Below are positions 45,415 through 56,768 of a stretch of DNA of 64,000 bases, piece by piece. The notes under the pieces were generated by a model that was not told the DNA's origin, did not search any database, and was given only the letters and a program-made list of their open reading frames with translations. The DNA is from Hydrogenophilales bacterium. Its GTDB lineage: Bacteria > Pseudomonadota > Gammaproteobacteria > Burkholderiales > Thiobacillaceae. Position 1 is the stretch's first letter. Every line of letters starts with the position of its first letter. The DNA lies in assembly GCA_016719465.1 (NCBI GenBank), contig JADJYY010000012.1, positions 73,823 to 137,822 of the forward strand, given 5' to 3'. Made by a program: the position numbers and the translations under genes.

Positions 45415-47151
45415 TTACATCTTGGCCGGGGCGGAAACCCCGAGCAGGCCGAGTCCGGTGTGCAATACCTGGCGGGTCGCGGCGATCAGGGACAGCCTGG
45501 CCCGCTTGAGTTCGTCGTCGTCCACCAGGAACTGGCAGGCCACGTAGAGGCCGTGCAGGTCGGCGGCCAGATCCCTGAGGTAATAGGCGAGCAGGTGGGG
45601 GGCCAGGTCCCGGGCGGCATTGGCGACGATTTCCGGAAACTCCGAGAGGCGCTGGAGCAGGGCCCGTTCCTGGGGATGCTCCAGGCGGCGGCCATCGGCC
45701 TCGGGCAGGTCGGATTCCGCGCCGCCCCAGGCGTTCAACACGCTGCAAATGCGGGCGTGGGCGTACTGGATGTAATAGACCGGATTGTCGTTGCTCTGGG
45801 ACTTGGCCAGGTCCAGGTCGAAATCCAGGTGCTGGTCGGACTTGCGCAGGACATAGAAGAAGCGGGCGGCGTCGTTGCCCACCTCGGCGCGCAGGTCGCG
45901 CAGGGTGACGTATTCGCCGGCCCGGGTGGACATGGAGGCCTTCTGGCCGTTGCGATAGAGCACGGCGAACTGGACCAGGGCCACGGTGAGACGCTCGGGA
46001 TCGACGCCGGCGGCGGCCAGGGCGCCCTTCACCCGGGGAATATAGCCGTGGTGGTCGGCGCCCCAGACGTCGATGACGCGCTGGAAGCCCCGCTCGAACT
46101 TGTTCAGGTGATAGGCGATGTCGGCGGCGAAGTAGGTGTAGATGCCGTTGTCGCGCCGGACCACCCGGTCCTTCTCGTCGCCGAAGGCGGTGGAGCGGAA
46201 CCAGAGGGCGCCGTCCTGTTCGTACAGGTGGCCGTGCTGGCGCAAGCGCTCCACGGCCTTGTCGATGAGGCCGGATTCGTGCAGGGTCCTTTCGGAAAAC
46301 CACTTGTCGAAGGTGACGCCGAACTCGGTCAGGTCGTTGCGGCCATCCCCCAGTTGCTCTTCCAGGGCGTGGCCGTGGATGTAGGCGTAGTCGGCGCCCA
46401 GCAGGCGCTTGGCGCTGGCGATCAGGGCGTCCAGATGGCCTTCCGGGTCGGCGGCGGCATCGGGTGCCCCGGCCGTGATGTCGGCGGCCGCGCGCTTGTA
46501 GCGGTCGCCATGCAGGGCGAAGATGCTGTCCGCCATGGCGCCGACATAGCCGCCCTGGTAGGCGTTGGCCGGGAAGGGCACGAACTCGTCGCACAGGGTC
46601 AGGTAACGCAGCCAGGTGGACAGGGCCAGGATGTCCATCTGCCGGCCGGCGTCGTTGACGTAGTACTCCCGGTAGACCTCGTGGCCGGCATGGGCCAGCA
46701 CGTTGGCCAGGCTGGCGCCGAAGGCCGCGCCGCGGCCGTGGCCCACGTGCAGGGGGCCGGTGGGATTGGCGGAAACGAATTCGACCTGGATCTTCTCGCC
46801 CTGTTTCGGGTCGCCGCGACCGAAGGCTTCCGGGGCGCGCAGGATGTCGGCGGCCACGCGCTGCCAGGCCGAAGGCTTGAGGAACACATTGATGAATCCC
46901 GGCCCGGCGATCTCGGTTTTTTCCACCCATTCCGACGCGGGCAGGGAAGCCAGGATGGATTGGGCGACCTCCCTGGGGTTGCGCTTCAGCGCCTTGGCCA
47001 GCTGCATGGCCGCGTTGCAGGCGAAATCACCGTGGCTGAGCTGTTTGGGGCGTTCCAGTTCCACCGCGATGGCCAGGGCCTGGGGAAACTGGGCGAGGGC
47101 CTGGGTGAACAGGGTGGTCAGGTGGGCTTTGGGGGAGAAGTGGCTGGACAT
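45415..47151 (-). CDS. argS: Arginyl-tRNA synthetase
   Basis: 578 residues, class I synthetase. The HIGH motif appears as HVGHGRGA in NPTGPLHVGHGRGAAFG. The additional N-terminal domain (Add1), and the C-terminal anticodon-binding domain (DALP) ending HLLAYYLRDLAADLHGLYV are recognisable. ATG at 47151; no strong ribosome-binding site is seen. Confidence 0.97.
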   Translation of the reverse strand: MSSHFSPKAHLTTLFTQALAQFPQALAIAVELERPKQLSHGDFACNAAMQLAKALKRNPREVAQSILASLPASEWVEKTEIAGPGFINVFLKPSAWQRVAADILRAPEAFGRGDPKQGEKIQVEFVSANPTGPLHVGHGRGAAFGASLANVLAHAGHEVYREYYVNDAGRQMDILALSTWLRYLTLCDEFVPFPANAYQGGYVGAMADSIFALHGDRYKRAAADITAGAPDAAADPEGHLDALIASAKRLLGADYAYIHGHALEEQLGDGRNDLTEFGVTFDKWFSERTLHESGLIDKAVERLRQHGHLYEQDGALWFRSTAFGDEKDRVVRRDNGIYTYFAADIAYHLNKFERGFQRVIDVWGADHHGYIPRVKGALAAAGVDPERLTVALVQFAVLYRNGQKASMSTRAGEYVTLRDLRAEVGNDAARFFYVLRKSDQHLDFDLDLAKSQSNDNPVYYIQYAHARICSVLNAWGGAESDLPEADGRRLEHPQERALLQRLSEFPEIVANAARDLAPHLLAYYLRDLAADLHGLYVACQFLVDDDELKRARLSLIAATRQVLHTGLGLLGVSAPAKM

Positions 47152-47264
47152 GGGGAATAACCTCGAATTCGTCCGGATTATAACGGCTCGCCCCGGGAAT
47201 CAGGGGGGGACTTCCCGTCCGGCATGGACCATGGCGCGCGCGCCGGGTTGGCAGGCGCGAACGT

Positions 47265-47294
47265 GAAAAAGAAAAACCCCGCCGCGGCGGGGTT
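47265..47294 (-). terminator. Terminator of groEL
   Basis: The 20-bp palindrome at 47275-47294 (AACCCCGCCG and complement) is followed on the minus strand by TTTCTTTTT. It lies 47 bp after the groEL stop. Confidence 0.92.
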
Positions 47295-47341
47295 CGTCCG
47301 GTACGGGCCGGGGCGGGCCCCGGTCCGTTGGCGGAAGGCGC

Positions 47342-49000
<1,659 letters not shown>

Positions 49001-49022
49001 TTATATCTCCTGATATCTGTTC

Positions 49023-49130
49023 CGTCATTCCGGCGAAAGCCGGAATCCAGAGAATTTGAGGGTTGGAACTGGATCCCGGCCTGCGCCGGGATGACGTGTT
49101 TGTGCTCGCGCTGAAGCGCGAACAAACACG
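49023..49130. repeat. Inverted repeat and hairpin within the groES-groEL spacer
   Basis: Two 28-bp arms (49023-49050 and 49069-49096) of the common CGTCATTCC...GGAATCCAG type pair with 24 of 28 matches. A second hairpin follows to the groES stop: CGTGTTTGT (49095-49103) with ACAAACACG (49122-49130), enclosing TCGCGC-TGAA-GCGCGA. The elements lie in the bicistronic mRNA and could cause differential groES and groEL levels. Confidence 0.82.
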
Positions 49131-49421
49131 TCACTTCTCGATCACGCCCATGATGTCTTCCTCGCGCATCACGAGGAGTTCCTCGCCTTCGACCTTCACG
49201 GTCTGGCCGGAATACTTGCCGAACAGCACGCGGTCGCCAACCTTGACGTCCATGGCGATGTGCTTGCCCTGGTCGTCCTTCTTGCCGGTGCCCACGGCGA
49301 TGATTTCGCCCTGGTCGGGCTTCTCGGTGGCGGTGTCGGGGATGACGATGCCGGAAGCGGTCTTGCGTTCCTCTTCCATGCGCTTGACGATAACGCGGTC
49401 GTGCAACGGGCGAATCTTCAT
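49131..49421 (-). CDS. groES: 10-kDa co-chaperonin GroES
   Basis: 96 residues starting [14 protein letters not shown], with the mobile loop ([19 protein letters not shown]), [11 protein letters not shown] and a normal C-terminus. AGGAGG precedes the ATG at 49421; an in-frame ATG at 49475 is rejected. Caps GroEL in ATP-dependent folding. Controlled by a CIRCE element. Confidence 0.98.
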   Translation of the reverse strand: MKIRPLHDRVIVKRMEEERKTASGIVIPDTATEKPDQGEIIAVGTGKKDDQGKHIAMDVKVGDRVLFGKYSGQTVKVEGEELLVMREEDIMGVIEK

Positions 49422-49481
49422 TACTTTCCTCCTGACGGGAATCCGTGTTTGAACAAATCGGGGTCGGTGCGACACGAGACA

Positions 49482-49536
49482 TTAGCACTCATGTCCAGCG
49501 AGTGCTAATGGTAGGGATGGGGCGGGTCTATTTCAA
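49482..49536 (-). promoter_or_regulatory. CIRCE operator and sigma-70 promoter of groESL
   Basis: TTAGCACTC-N9-GAGTGCTAA (49482-49508) is a perfect CIRCE inverted repeat, the HrcA operator. On the minus strand TTGAAA (49536-49531), 17 bp and TACCAT (49513-49508) form the promoter that overlaps it. HrcA would repress in the absence of heat stress. No separate sigma-32 promoter with correct spacing is evident. Confidence 0.92.
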
Positions 49537-49600
49537 GAGCCTGATAAAGAAAAGGGCGGCTGGAAGGGCCGCCGAGGCAGGAGATGGGTGCGGTAAAGGC

Positions 49601-49640
49601 TTACTTCACCGCTTCTTTCAACTGACCGAGGATCGCCGGG
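49601..49640 (-). pseudogene. Relic of a second acs C-terminus
   Basis: On the minus strand, NPAILGQLKEAVK followed by a stop closely parallels the true Acs end [13 protein letters not shown]. An in-frame stop stands right before it, and no more of the gene remains. Differences are mostly at third codon positions, so the sequence once evolved as coding. Likely remnant of a duplicated acs gene. Confidence 0.6.
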
Positions 49641-49667
49641 TTTTAGCCCCGGCCGCGCTGCGCGCTT

Positions 49668-49693
49668 AACCTCCCCGCTTGCGCGGGGAGGTT
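49668..49693 (-). terminator. Hairpin downstream of acs
   Basis: AACCTCCCCGC (49668-49678) and GCGGGGAGGTT (49683-49693) form an 11-bp perfect stem 51 bp past the acs stop. No T tract on either side; REP-like or weak terminator. Confidence 0.55.
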
Positions 49694-49743
49694 AGCCTTC
49701 ACTTAAATCCATCGATCCGGCTTCGCCCTAAGCGGCAAGCCGC

Positions 49744-51732
49744 TTACTTGACCACCTCTTTGAGCTGGTCAAGGATCGCCGGATTTTCCAGCGTGGAGAC
49801 ATCGGAGGTGATCTCCTCGCCCTTGGCCAGGGTGCGCAGCAGGCGACGCATGATCTTGCCGGAGCGGGTCTTGGGCAGGTTGTCGCCGAAGCGGATCTCG
49901 TCGGGCTTGGCGATGGGGCCGATCTCGTGGCCCACGTGGTTGCGCAGGTCGTTGACGATCTGCCTGGCCTCGTCGCCGGTGGGGCGGGCGCGCTTCAGCA
50001 CCACGTAGGCGACGATGGCCTCGCCCTTGATGTCGTGGGGCTTGCCCACCACGGCGGCTTCCGCCACCAGGGGGTGGCTGACCAGGGCGGATTCGATTTC
50101 CATGGTGCCCATGCGGTGGCCGGAGACGTTCAGCACGTCGTCGATGCGGCCCATGATGGTGAAGTAGCCGGTGGTGGCGTCGCGCACCGCGCCGTCGCCG
50201 GCCAGGTAGAGCTTGCCGCCCAGGTCCTCGGGGAAGTAGCTCTTCTTGAAGCGCTCCGGGTCGTTCCAGATGGTGCGGATCATGGACGGCCAGGGCTTCT
50301 TGATGACCAGGAAGCCGCCCTTGCCCCATTCCACCTCATGGCCGGCCTCGTCCACCACGGTGACCATGATGCCGGGGAAGGGCAGGGTGCAGGAGCCGGG
50401 CACCAGGGGGGTGACGCCGGGCAGGGGGGTGATGACGTGGCCGCCGGTCTCGGTCTGCCAGAAGGTGTCCATCACCGGGCAACGGCCGCCGCCGATGTTC
50501 TCGTGGTACCACATCCAGGCTTCCGGGTTGATGGGCTCGCCCACGGAGCCCAGCACGCGCAGGCTGGACAGGTCGTAGTTCCTCGGATGCGCGGCCGGGT
50601 TGGTGTCGGCGGCCTTGATCAGGGAACGGATGGCGGTGGGGGCGGTGTAGAAGATGTTGACCTTGTGGTCCTGGATCATCTTCCAGAAGCGGCCGGCGTC
50701 CGGGTAGGTGGGCACGCCCTCGAACACGATCTCGGTGCCGCCGCAGGCCAGGGGGCCGTAGGTGATGTAGGTGTGGCCGGTGACCCAGCCGATGTCGGCG
50801 GTGCACCAGAACACGTCGGTGGGCTTCAGGTCGAAGGTCCACTTCATGGTCATGATGGCCACCAGCAGGTAGCCGCCGGTGGAGTGCTGCACGCCCTTGG
50901 GCTTGCCGGTGGAGCCGGAGGTGTAGAGCAGGAACAGGGGGTGCTCGGCGTCCACCCATTCCGGTTCGCAGGTTTCGGCCTGGCTGGCCACCACGTCGTG
51001 CCACCAGAGGTCGCGTCCGGGGGCCATGACGGCGGGGCCGCCGGTGCGCTGGTAGACCACCACGTTCTTGATGGTGTCGCAGCCGCCCAGGGTCAGGGCC
51101 TCGTCCACGGCGGGCTTCAGGGGGATGTTCTTGCCACCCCGGCACTGCTCGTCGGCGGTGATGATCAGCACCGCGCCGGCGTCCTCGATGCGGTCGCGCA
51201 GGGACTGGGCGGAGAAGCCGCCGAATACCACGGAGTGGGTGGCGCCGATGCGGGCGCAGGCCTGCATGGCCACCACGCCCTCGATGGACATGGGCAGGTA
51301 GATGACGACCCGGTCGCCCTTCTTCACGCCCAGGCTCTTCAGGGCGTTGGCGAACTTGCAGACGCGGTTCAGCAGTTCCTTGTAGGTGACGCGGGTGACT
51401 TCGCCCTTGTCGGCCTCGAAGATGATGGCGGTCTTGTCGCCCAGCCCGGCCTCGACGTTCTTGTCCAGGCAGTTGTAGGAAACGTTCAGCTTGCCGTCCG
51501 GGAACCACTTGTAGAACGGGGCATTGGATTCGTCGAGAACGGTGGTGAAGGGCTGCTTCCAGACCACGTTTTCCCTGGCCAGCTTGCCCCAGTAGCCTTC
51601 ATAGTCGGCTTCGGCCTGGGCGCACAGGGCCTTGTAGGCGTCCATGCCGGAAACGTTGGCCTGGGCCACGAATTCCGGGGAAGGATCGAAGACTCGGTTT
51701 TCGTGCAGGACGGATTCGATGGTGGTGCTCAT
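49744..51732 (-). CDS. acs: Acetyl-CoA synthetase
   Basis: 662 residues, making acetyl-CoA from acetate, ATP and CoA through acetyl-AMP. The adenylate-forming core motif [41 protein letters not shown] and the regulatory acetylation site [11 protein letters not shown] (Lys) are visible. N-terminal region [20 protein letters not shown] is typical of Acs. Divergent from glnE with 103 bp between the starts. A C-terminal remnant of a second copy lies 100 bp downstream. Confidence 0.98.
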   Translation of the reverse strand: MSTTIESVLHENRVFDPSPEFVAQANVSGMDAYKALCAQAEADYEGYWGKLARENVVWKQPFTTVLDESNAPFYKWFPDGKLNVSYNCLDKNVEAGLGDKTAIIFEADKGEVTRVTYKELLNRVCKFANALKSLGVKKGDRVVIYLPMSIEGVVAMQACARIGATHSVVFGGFSAQSLRDRIEDAGAVLIITADEQCRGGKNIPLKPAVDEALTLGGCDTIKNVVVYQRTGGPAVMAPGRDLWWHDVVASQAETCEPEWVDAEHPLFLLYTSGSTGKPKGVQHSTGGYLLVAIMTMKWTFDLKPTDVFWCTADIGWVTGHTYITYGPLACGGTEIVFEGVPTYPDAGRFWKMIQDHKVNIFYTAPTAIRSLIKAADTNPAAHPRNYDLSSLRVLGSVGEPINPEAWMWYHENIGGGRCPVMDTFWQTETGGHVITPLPGVTPLVPGSCTLPFPGIMVTVVDEAGHEVEWGKGGFLVIKKPWPSMIRTIWNDPERFKKSYFPEDLGGKLYLAGDGAVRDATTGYFTIMGRIDDVLNVSGHRMGTMEIESALVSHPLVAEAAVVGKPHDIKGEAIVAYVVLKRARPTGDEARQIVNDLRNHVGHEIGPIAKPDEIRFGDNLPKTRSGKIMRRLLRTLAKGEEITSDVSTLENPAILDQLKEVVK

Positions 51733-51835
51733 GACGTGCGTCTCCTCGACGGCAAATTAAAGACAGGTCGCTTCCTCCCCCAAGGAAGCGGCAAAATTAG
51801 GCTACTTCCCAATTTTTCGCATTTTGCACCGCAAC

Positions 51836-54523
51836 ATGTCACTTCTGCCAGCCTCCCAATACCTGTCCCGCGCCGCCGCCTACAGCCGCTGGCTCGCGGG
51901 GCGCCTCGACGCGCGGGCCGGGTTGGCCGAGTGGCTGGCGGAAACACTGCCGCAACCGGTGTCCCGCGCGGAAATGGCCGATTTCCTCGCCGCCGGCATC
52001 GACGGCGAGGAAGCGCTGAAACGGCGCCTGCGCCAACTGCGGGAACGGGTGTTCGCCCGCGTCATGACGCGGGACCTGAACGGCCTGGCGGACCTGGCCG
52101 AGGTCACCCGCACCCTGACGGACCTGGCCGAGGTGGCGGTGGCCACCGCCCTGGAGTTCCACCACCGGGAACTGGCGGCCATCCACGGCGAGCCCCTGGA
52201 CGGCGAGGGCCTGCCCCAGCGGCTGATCGTGGTGGGCATGGGCAAGCTGGGGGGCGGCGAATTGAACGCCTCGTCCGACATCGACCTGATCTTCGTTTTC
52301 CCGGAAGACGGCGAGACCGCCGGCCCGCGCAAGCTGGAGAACTTCGAGTTCTTCACCCGCCTGGGCAAGCGCCTGATCAACGCCCTGGACGACAAGACCG
52401 GCGACGGCTACGTGTTCCGCGTGGACATGCGCCTGCGCCCCTACGGGGATTCCGGCCCCCTGGTGTCCAGCTTCGCCATGCTGGAAGAGTATTTCTACAC
52501 CCAGGCCCGGGAGTGGGAGCGCTACGCCTGGATCAAGGGCCGCGCCCTGACCGGGATGGGACGGGTGGAGGAACTGGAAAGCCTGCGGCGGCCCTTCGTG
52601 TTCCGCAAATACCTGGATTTCGGCGCCTTCGGTTCCATGCGCGACCTGCACGCCCAGATCCGGCGCGAGGTGGCGCGCAAGGACATGGCCGACAACATCA
52701 AGCTGGGGCCCGGCGGCATCCGCGAGATCGAGTTCGTCGCCCAGGTTTTCCAGTTGATCCGCGGCGGACGCATGGCCTCCCTGCAGATGCGCCCCACCCG
52801 CACCCTGCTGCACCAGCTCGCCGCCTACGGGCTGATCCCCGAGGGCCAGGCCAAGGAGATGGAATCCACCTACGTGTTCCTGCGCAACGTGGAGCACCGC
52901 CTGCAATACCTCGACGATGCCCAGACCCAGACCCTGCCCCATGCCGTGGAGGATCGCCGGCGGCTGGCCGAGGCCATGGGCTACGCCGACTGGGAGGGTT
53001 TCGAGGCCCATCTCAACAGCCTGCGCCGGAAGGTGGCGGGCCATTTCGAGCAGGTGTTCGGCGCTCCCCAGGAAGACCAGTCCGGCCACCCCCTGGCCGG
53101 GTTGTGGGAATTGCCGGAGGCGGAGGCCGGCGCCCTTCTGGCCGGGGCGGGGTACGACGATCCCGCCGCCGTCCTGAACCAGTTGCTGGCCCTCAAGCGG
53201 GGCAGCCGCTATGCCGGCCTGCCGGCCAGCAACAAGGCCATGATCGACGGCTTGCTGCCGCCCCTGGTGGAGGTGGCGGCGGGCTTTGCCAACAGCCGGG
53301 AAACCCTGGGCCGCATCCTCGACCTGCTGGATGCCATCGCCCGCCGCGGGCCTTATCTGGCCCTGCTCAAGGAATACCCCCAGACCCTGCGCCAGGTGGT
53401 GCGCATCGCCAGCAGCAGCGCCTGGGCGGCCCAATACCTGACCCGCCAGCCCCACCTGCTCGACGAGTTGCTCGACGCCCGCCAGCTCATGGCGCCCCCC
53501 GACTGGCCCCAGGCCGCCCAGGAACTGCGCCAGCGCCTGGGCGCCCACGCCGGCGACGTGGAGCGCCAGATGGACGAACTGCGTCACTTCAAGCAGTCCG
53601 AGACCTTCCGCCTCCTGGCCCAGGACCTGGCCGGCCTGTGGACCGTGGAGAAGCTGTCCGACCACCTGTCCGACCTGGCCGACCTGCTGGTGCAGGCCAC
53701 CCTGGACCTGGTCTGGGACAACCTGCCCGGCCGGCATCGGGAAACCCCCGCCTTCGCGGTGGTCGCCTACGGCAAGCTGGGCGGCAAGGAGCTGGGCTAT
53801 GCCTCGGACCTGGATATCGTCTTCCTCTACGACGACCCCCATGCGGATGCCCAGGAGATCTACGCCAGGCTGGGCAAGCGCCTCAATACCTGGATGGGCA
53901 CGCTGACCTCGGCCGGCATCCTCTACGAGACCGATCTGCGCCTGCGCCCCGATGGCGCGTCCGGACTCCTGGTCAGCAGTATCGAGGCCTTCGAGGACTA
54001 CCAGCTCCACCATGCCTGGACCTGGGAGCACCAGGCCCTGACGCGGGCCCGTTTCTGCTGTGGAGACAAGGGGGTGGGCGAACGCTTCGCCGCCATCCGC
54101 GAGGCGGTCCTGACCCAGGGGCGCGATGCCGGGAAGTTGCGCGGCGAGGTGCTCGACATGCGCCGCAAGATGCTGGACGGCCACCCCAACACCAGCGGCC
54201 TGTTCGACCTCAAGCACGACCGGGGCGGCCTGGTGGACGTGGAATTCGCCGTGCAGTACCTGGTGTTGTCCCAGGCCGCCGACCACCCGGAAATGACCGC
54301 CAACATCGGCAATATCGCCCTGCTCAGGCGGGCGGGGGAGCTGGGCCTGATTCCCCTGGAGATCGGCCTGGCCGCCGGCGACGCCTATCGGGAACTGCGC
54401 CGCAGGCAGCACGCCCTCAAGTTGCAGGGCCTGGAGCACGCCCGCGCCGAGCATGGCGGCCTGGCCCAGGAAATCCAGGCGGTGAGGGCCTTGTGGACCA
54501 ACGTGATGGGGGAGGGGCCCTAG
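51836..54523 (+). CDS. glnE: Glutamine synthetase adenylyltransferase/deadenylylase
   Basis: 895 residues, controlling glutamine synthetase by AMP addition and removal. Two nucleotidyltransferase domains are visible: the deadenylylase site GMGKLGGGELNASSDIDLIFVF near residue 139, and the adenylyltransferase site AYGKLGGKELGYASDLDIVFLY near 640. A helical regulatory domain lies between. ATG at 51836; an upstream in-frame TTG at 51824 is less likely. No good ribosome-binding site. Activity is set by PII proteins elsewhere. Confidence 0.96.
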   Translation: MSLLPASQYLSRAAAYSRWLAGRLDARAGLAEWLAETLPQPVSRAEMADFLAAGIDGEEALKRRLRQLRERVFARVMTRDLNGLADLAEVTRTLTDLAEVAVATALEFHHRELAAIHGEPLDGEGLPQRLIVVGMGKLGGGELNASSDIDLIFVFPEDGETAGPRKLENFEFFTRLGKRLINALDDKTGDGYVFRVDMRLRPYGDSGPLVSSFAMLEEYFYTQAREWERYAWIKGRALTGMGRVEELESLRRPFVFRKYLDFGAFGSMRDLHAQIRREVARKDMADNIKLGPGGIREIEFVAQVFQLIRGGRMASLQMRPTRTLLHQLAAYGLIPEGQAKEMESTYVFLRNVEHRLQYLDDAQTQTLPHAVEDRRRLAEAMGYADWEGFEAHLNSLRRKVAGHFEQVFGAPQEDQSGHPLAGLWELPEAEAGALLAGAGYDDPAAVLNQLLALKRGSRYAGLPASNKAMIDGLLPPLVEVAAGFANSRETLGRILDLLDAIARRGPYLALLKEYPQTLRQVVRIASSSAWAAQYLTRQPHLLDELLDARQLMAPPDWPQAAQELRQRLGAHAGDVERQMDELRHFKQSETFRLLAQDLAGLWTVEKLSDHLSDLADLLVQATLDLVWDNLPGRHRETPAFAVVAYGKLGGKELGYASDLDIVFLYDDPHADAQEIYARLGKRLNTWMGTLTSAGILYETDLRLRPDGASGLLVSSIEAFEDYQLHHAWTWEHQALTRARFCCGDKGVGERFAAIREAVLTQGRDAGKLRGEVLDMRRKMLDGHPNTSGLFDLKHDRGGLVDVEFAVQYLVLSQAADHPEMTANIGNIALLRRAGELGLIPLEIGLAAGDAYRELRRRQHALKLQGLEHARAEHGGLAQEIQAVRALWTNVMGEGP

Positions 54524-54526
54524 TGC

Positions 54527-54678
54527 TTACTTGCAGAAGTCTGCGTTAGCACCGAGGGCCGCTTGGCGCCCCGATCGCAAGGCGCGAACCGCAGCCATAG
54601 CACAGCTATGGCGAGGATTCGCAACGCGGCGAGCGGGGATGCCAAGCGGATCGAATGTAGCGAGATTTCTGCAAGTAA
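54527..54678. repeat. 152-bp imperfect palindrome downstream of glnE
   Basis: Perfect 12-bp ends TTACTTGCAGAA (54527-54538) and TTCTGCAAGTAA (54667-54678). The interior is also palindromic: CGCTTGGC with GCCAAGCG, CCCCGATCGC with GCGAGCGGGG, and CCATAG-CACAG-CTATGG at the centre. It begins 4 bp after the glnE stop. The mobile-element type is unknown; an RNA copy would fold into one long hairpin. No coding potential. Confidence 0.85.
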
Positions 54679-54788
54679 ACATTAGAGACCGGGACTGACG
54701 CCGGGCGGCGCCTTCCGGCTCAAGCTTGATGTCCGGATTGCCGTCAAAGGGAACGACGCAAGTGTCTGTTTCCACGGAGGAGGGTGCG

Positions 54789-55637
54789 ATGCCGGGACAG
54801 TCCTGGTGGGGGGCGGGGCAATGGGCGGCCTTCCTGGAATACAAGGAGCAACCCATCAGGGCGGCCAGCAAGGCGGCCCTGGACGCCCTGGAGGCGGGCG
54901 CGGAGGACACCCTTTCCGCCCATGCCTACGCCGCCCTGCTGCTGGAGGATCCCCTGCTGGCCCTGCGCCTGCTCAAGGAAGCCAACCGCCGCCTGCCCCG
55001 GCGCATGGCGCGGGACATCACCACGCCCCTGGGGGTGGTGCTGGCCCTGGGCACCCAGCAGTTCAAGGAACAGATCCGGTCGGCGCCGGAGGTGGGGGAG
55101 GAAAACGCCGGCTTCCTGGCCTGCGAGGCCCGCGCCACGCTGGCCGCCCGAATATCCCTGGCCTGGGGCGCCTTGCGCCACGACCTGGACCCCGGCGAGC
55201 TGGCCATGGCCGCCCTGCTGGCCAACGCCGGCGAGATCGAGCTGTGGGCCTTCGTGCCGGAACTGCCGCAGAAGGCCCTGGACGAACTGCATGACGGCCG
55301 CGCCGGCCGCAGCGAACAGGCCCAGCGCCAGGCCTGCGGCTTCGCCTTCATGGACATCACCCTGCTGCTGATCGAGAACTGGAGCTTGCCCCAGCTCATC
55401 AAGCAACTGATCCGGGGTGACGACGGCATGCGCGCGCGCATGGCCCGGCTGGCGGTGAATACCGCCCGGCATTTGAGCAACGGCGTCGAGGATGCCGCCC
55501 TGCCCGACGATATCCGGGAGGCGGGCAAGCTGACCGGCGCCGGCCCGGATGTGCTGGTGGCCGCGCTACCGGGCCTGTCCGCCGGGGAAAGGGCGCGATT
55601 GCGGCATGCCGTCCAGGCGTCGCCGCCGGAAGCGTGA
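54789..55637 (+). CDS. HDOD-domain protein
   Basis: 282 residues. Conserved HDOD-type helices: ARISLAWGALRHDLDPGELAMAALLANAGEIELW, then a second helical half. The HD metal dyad is degenerate, as usual for HDOD. Such proteins act in signalling and regulation, with no fixed biochemical role. ATG 54789 is chosen because GGAGGAGGG lies just upstream; in-frame TTG/ATG at 54726/54729 and GTG at 54762 also exist. Confidence 0.78.
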   Translation: MPGQSWWGAGQWAAFLEYKEQPIRAASKAALDALEAGAEDTLSAHAYAALLLEDPLLALRLLKEANRRLPRRMARDITTPLGVVLALGTQQFKEQIRSAPEVGEENAGFLACEARATLAARISLAWGALRHDLDPGELAMAALLANAGEIELWAFVPELPQKALDELHDGRAGRSEQAQRQACGFAFMDITLLLIENWSLPQLIKQLIRGDDGMRARMARLAVNTARHLSNGVEDAALPDDIREAGKLTGAGPDVLVAALPGLSAGERARLRHAVQASPPEA

Positions 55638-55658
55638 GCGGCGGCGCGGGCGGGCCGC

Positions 55659-56612
55659 TCAGTGGCCCGACGCGCCCACCCAGAACCCCACGTTCTTGTC
55701 CAGGAACTCGTCCCAGGGCATGTAGTGGGAGCCGTCGCAGGAGAAGGTGAGGCCCACCATGCCGTTGAAGATGTTGATGGTGCCCGAGCGCAGGTAGAGG
55801 GTTTCGTCCATGAAACGCAGTTCCTTGAAGCAGTTCAGCACGTCCCGTACCTTCTCCGCCGGGATGCTGGCGTCCGCCGGGTAGGGCAGGCGCGGGTAGG
55901 CCAGGCACAGGTTCGGGTCGGACAGATCGGCGAAGCCGTGCAGGCGATAGCGGAACGGATCGTCCACCACCCACAGGGTGGCGCGGGAACTGGAGAAATG
56001 CAGCTTGGCGTGGAACACGCCGTGCACGGTGATCAGTTCGTCGATCAGGGCCAGAACCTCGTCGATGTGCTCGTCCAGGGGGCTGTTCACCCGCTCCTGG
56101 TGGAACAGGCCGGCGCGAATGGCCGGGTCGCCCTTCATCTGCATCCATTGTTCCGGTTGCTGGTACAGGGCCTGGGTGGCGGGCAGCTCGCGCAGGTCGA
56201 AGTCGGCGCCCAGGTAGCCCAGCAACTCGCCGGCGTTTCCCTGGATGCGGGCCACGGCGGTGAGGGAGGGGCGGCGCGCGTTGCGGCTGATGTAGGCCTC
56301 GGACAGGGAAAAGTCGGCGCCGGCCAGGGCCTCGGCCAGATAGGGGCGTTCGCGCCGGTCGCGCCCGAACTGGTCCGGCATGAGCCCGGAGCGGGCCACG
56401 TTGGCGGTGATCTGGCGGGCGTTGGCGTCCAGCGCGTAGAGGTACTTGCAGTAGGGTAGTTCCTCCATGCCCTGGATCAGGCGCGCTTCCAGTTTTTGCC
56501 GGTCCGGCCAGATATCGCGGCAGCCTTCCGCCAGGATGGCGAGGGAGGAGGCGAGCCAGCCTTCGAGGATGCGACGCTGGCGCTGGATGGCTTGTTGCAG
56601 GGTCGGGTTCAT
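55659..56612 (-). CDS. Soluble PDC/Cache sensor-domain protein
   Basis: 317 residues without signal peptide or membrane helix. Residues 40-150 resemble a PDC (Cache-type) sensor (CKYLYALDANARQITANV, RRERPYLAEALAG, LTAVARIQGNAGELLGYLGADFDL). The C-terminal half (about 200-317) is unrecognised, with AKLHFSSSRATLWVVDDPFRYRLHGFAD and a conserved Trp-rich end. Converges with the HDOD gene and divergent from modE. An isolated sensor without an output domain is unusual. Confidence 0.7.
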   Translation of the reverse strand: MNPTLQQAIQRQRRILEGWLASSLAILAEGCRDIWPDRQKLEARLIQGMEELPYCKYLYALDANARQITANVARSGLMPDQFGRDRRERPYLAEALAGADFSLSEAYISRNARRPSLTAVARIQGNAGELLGYLGADFDLRELPATQALYQQPEQWMQMKGDPAIRAGLFHQERVNSPLDEHIDEVLALIDELITVHGVFHAKLHFSSSRATLWVVDDPFRYRLHGFADLSDPNLCLAYPRLPYPADASIPAEKVRDVLNCFKELRFMDETLYLRSGTINIFNGMVGLTFSCDGSHYMPWDEFLDKNVGFWVGASGH

Positions 56613-56768
56613 GGCGGGGGGGCGGCGGGAATGTCGATATCGCCATGATCCCGCGCGGATGCGGTGTTGGTCGAGCGGCGCGCGGAATTTTTTCTCCTGC
56701 TGGAGCTACAAGGCGGGCTTTCGGGGCGTCGTCCATGCCCGAGGCAGAGCCATGCCCTTCTTGCATTA

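Noticed and set aside
49514..49545. Sigma-32 promoter before groES (CTTGAAA and CCCCAT)
   Set aside because: The two boxes are only about 9-10 bp apart, too short for sigma-32. The sigma-70 reading with 17-bp spacing plus CIRCE fits better.
49927..54549. Very long open frame running antisense to acs and on through glnE
   Set aside because: It is antisense to acs and out of frame with glnE, both of which carry intact family motifs. Long non-coding frames are common in GC-rich DNA and its composition (Gly/Arg/Ala/Pro) is typical of such shadows.
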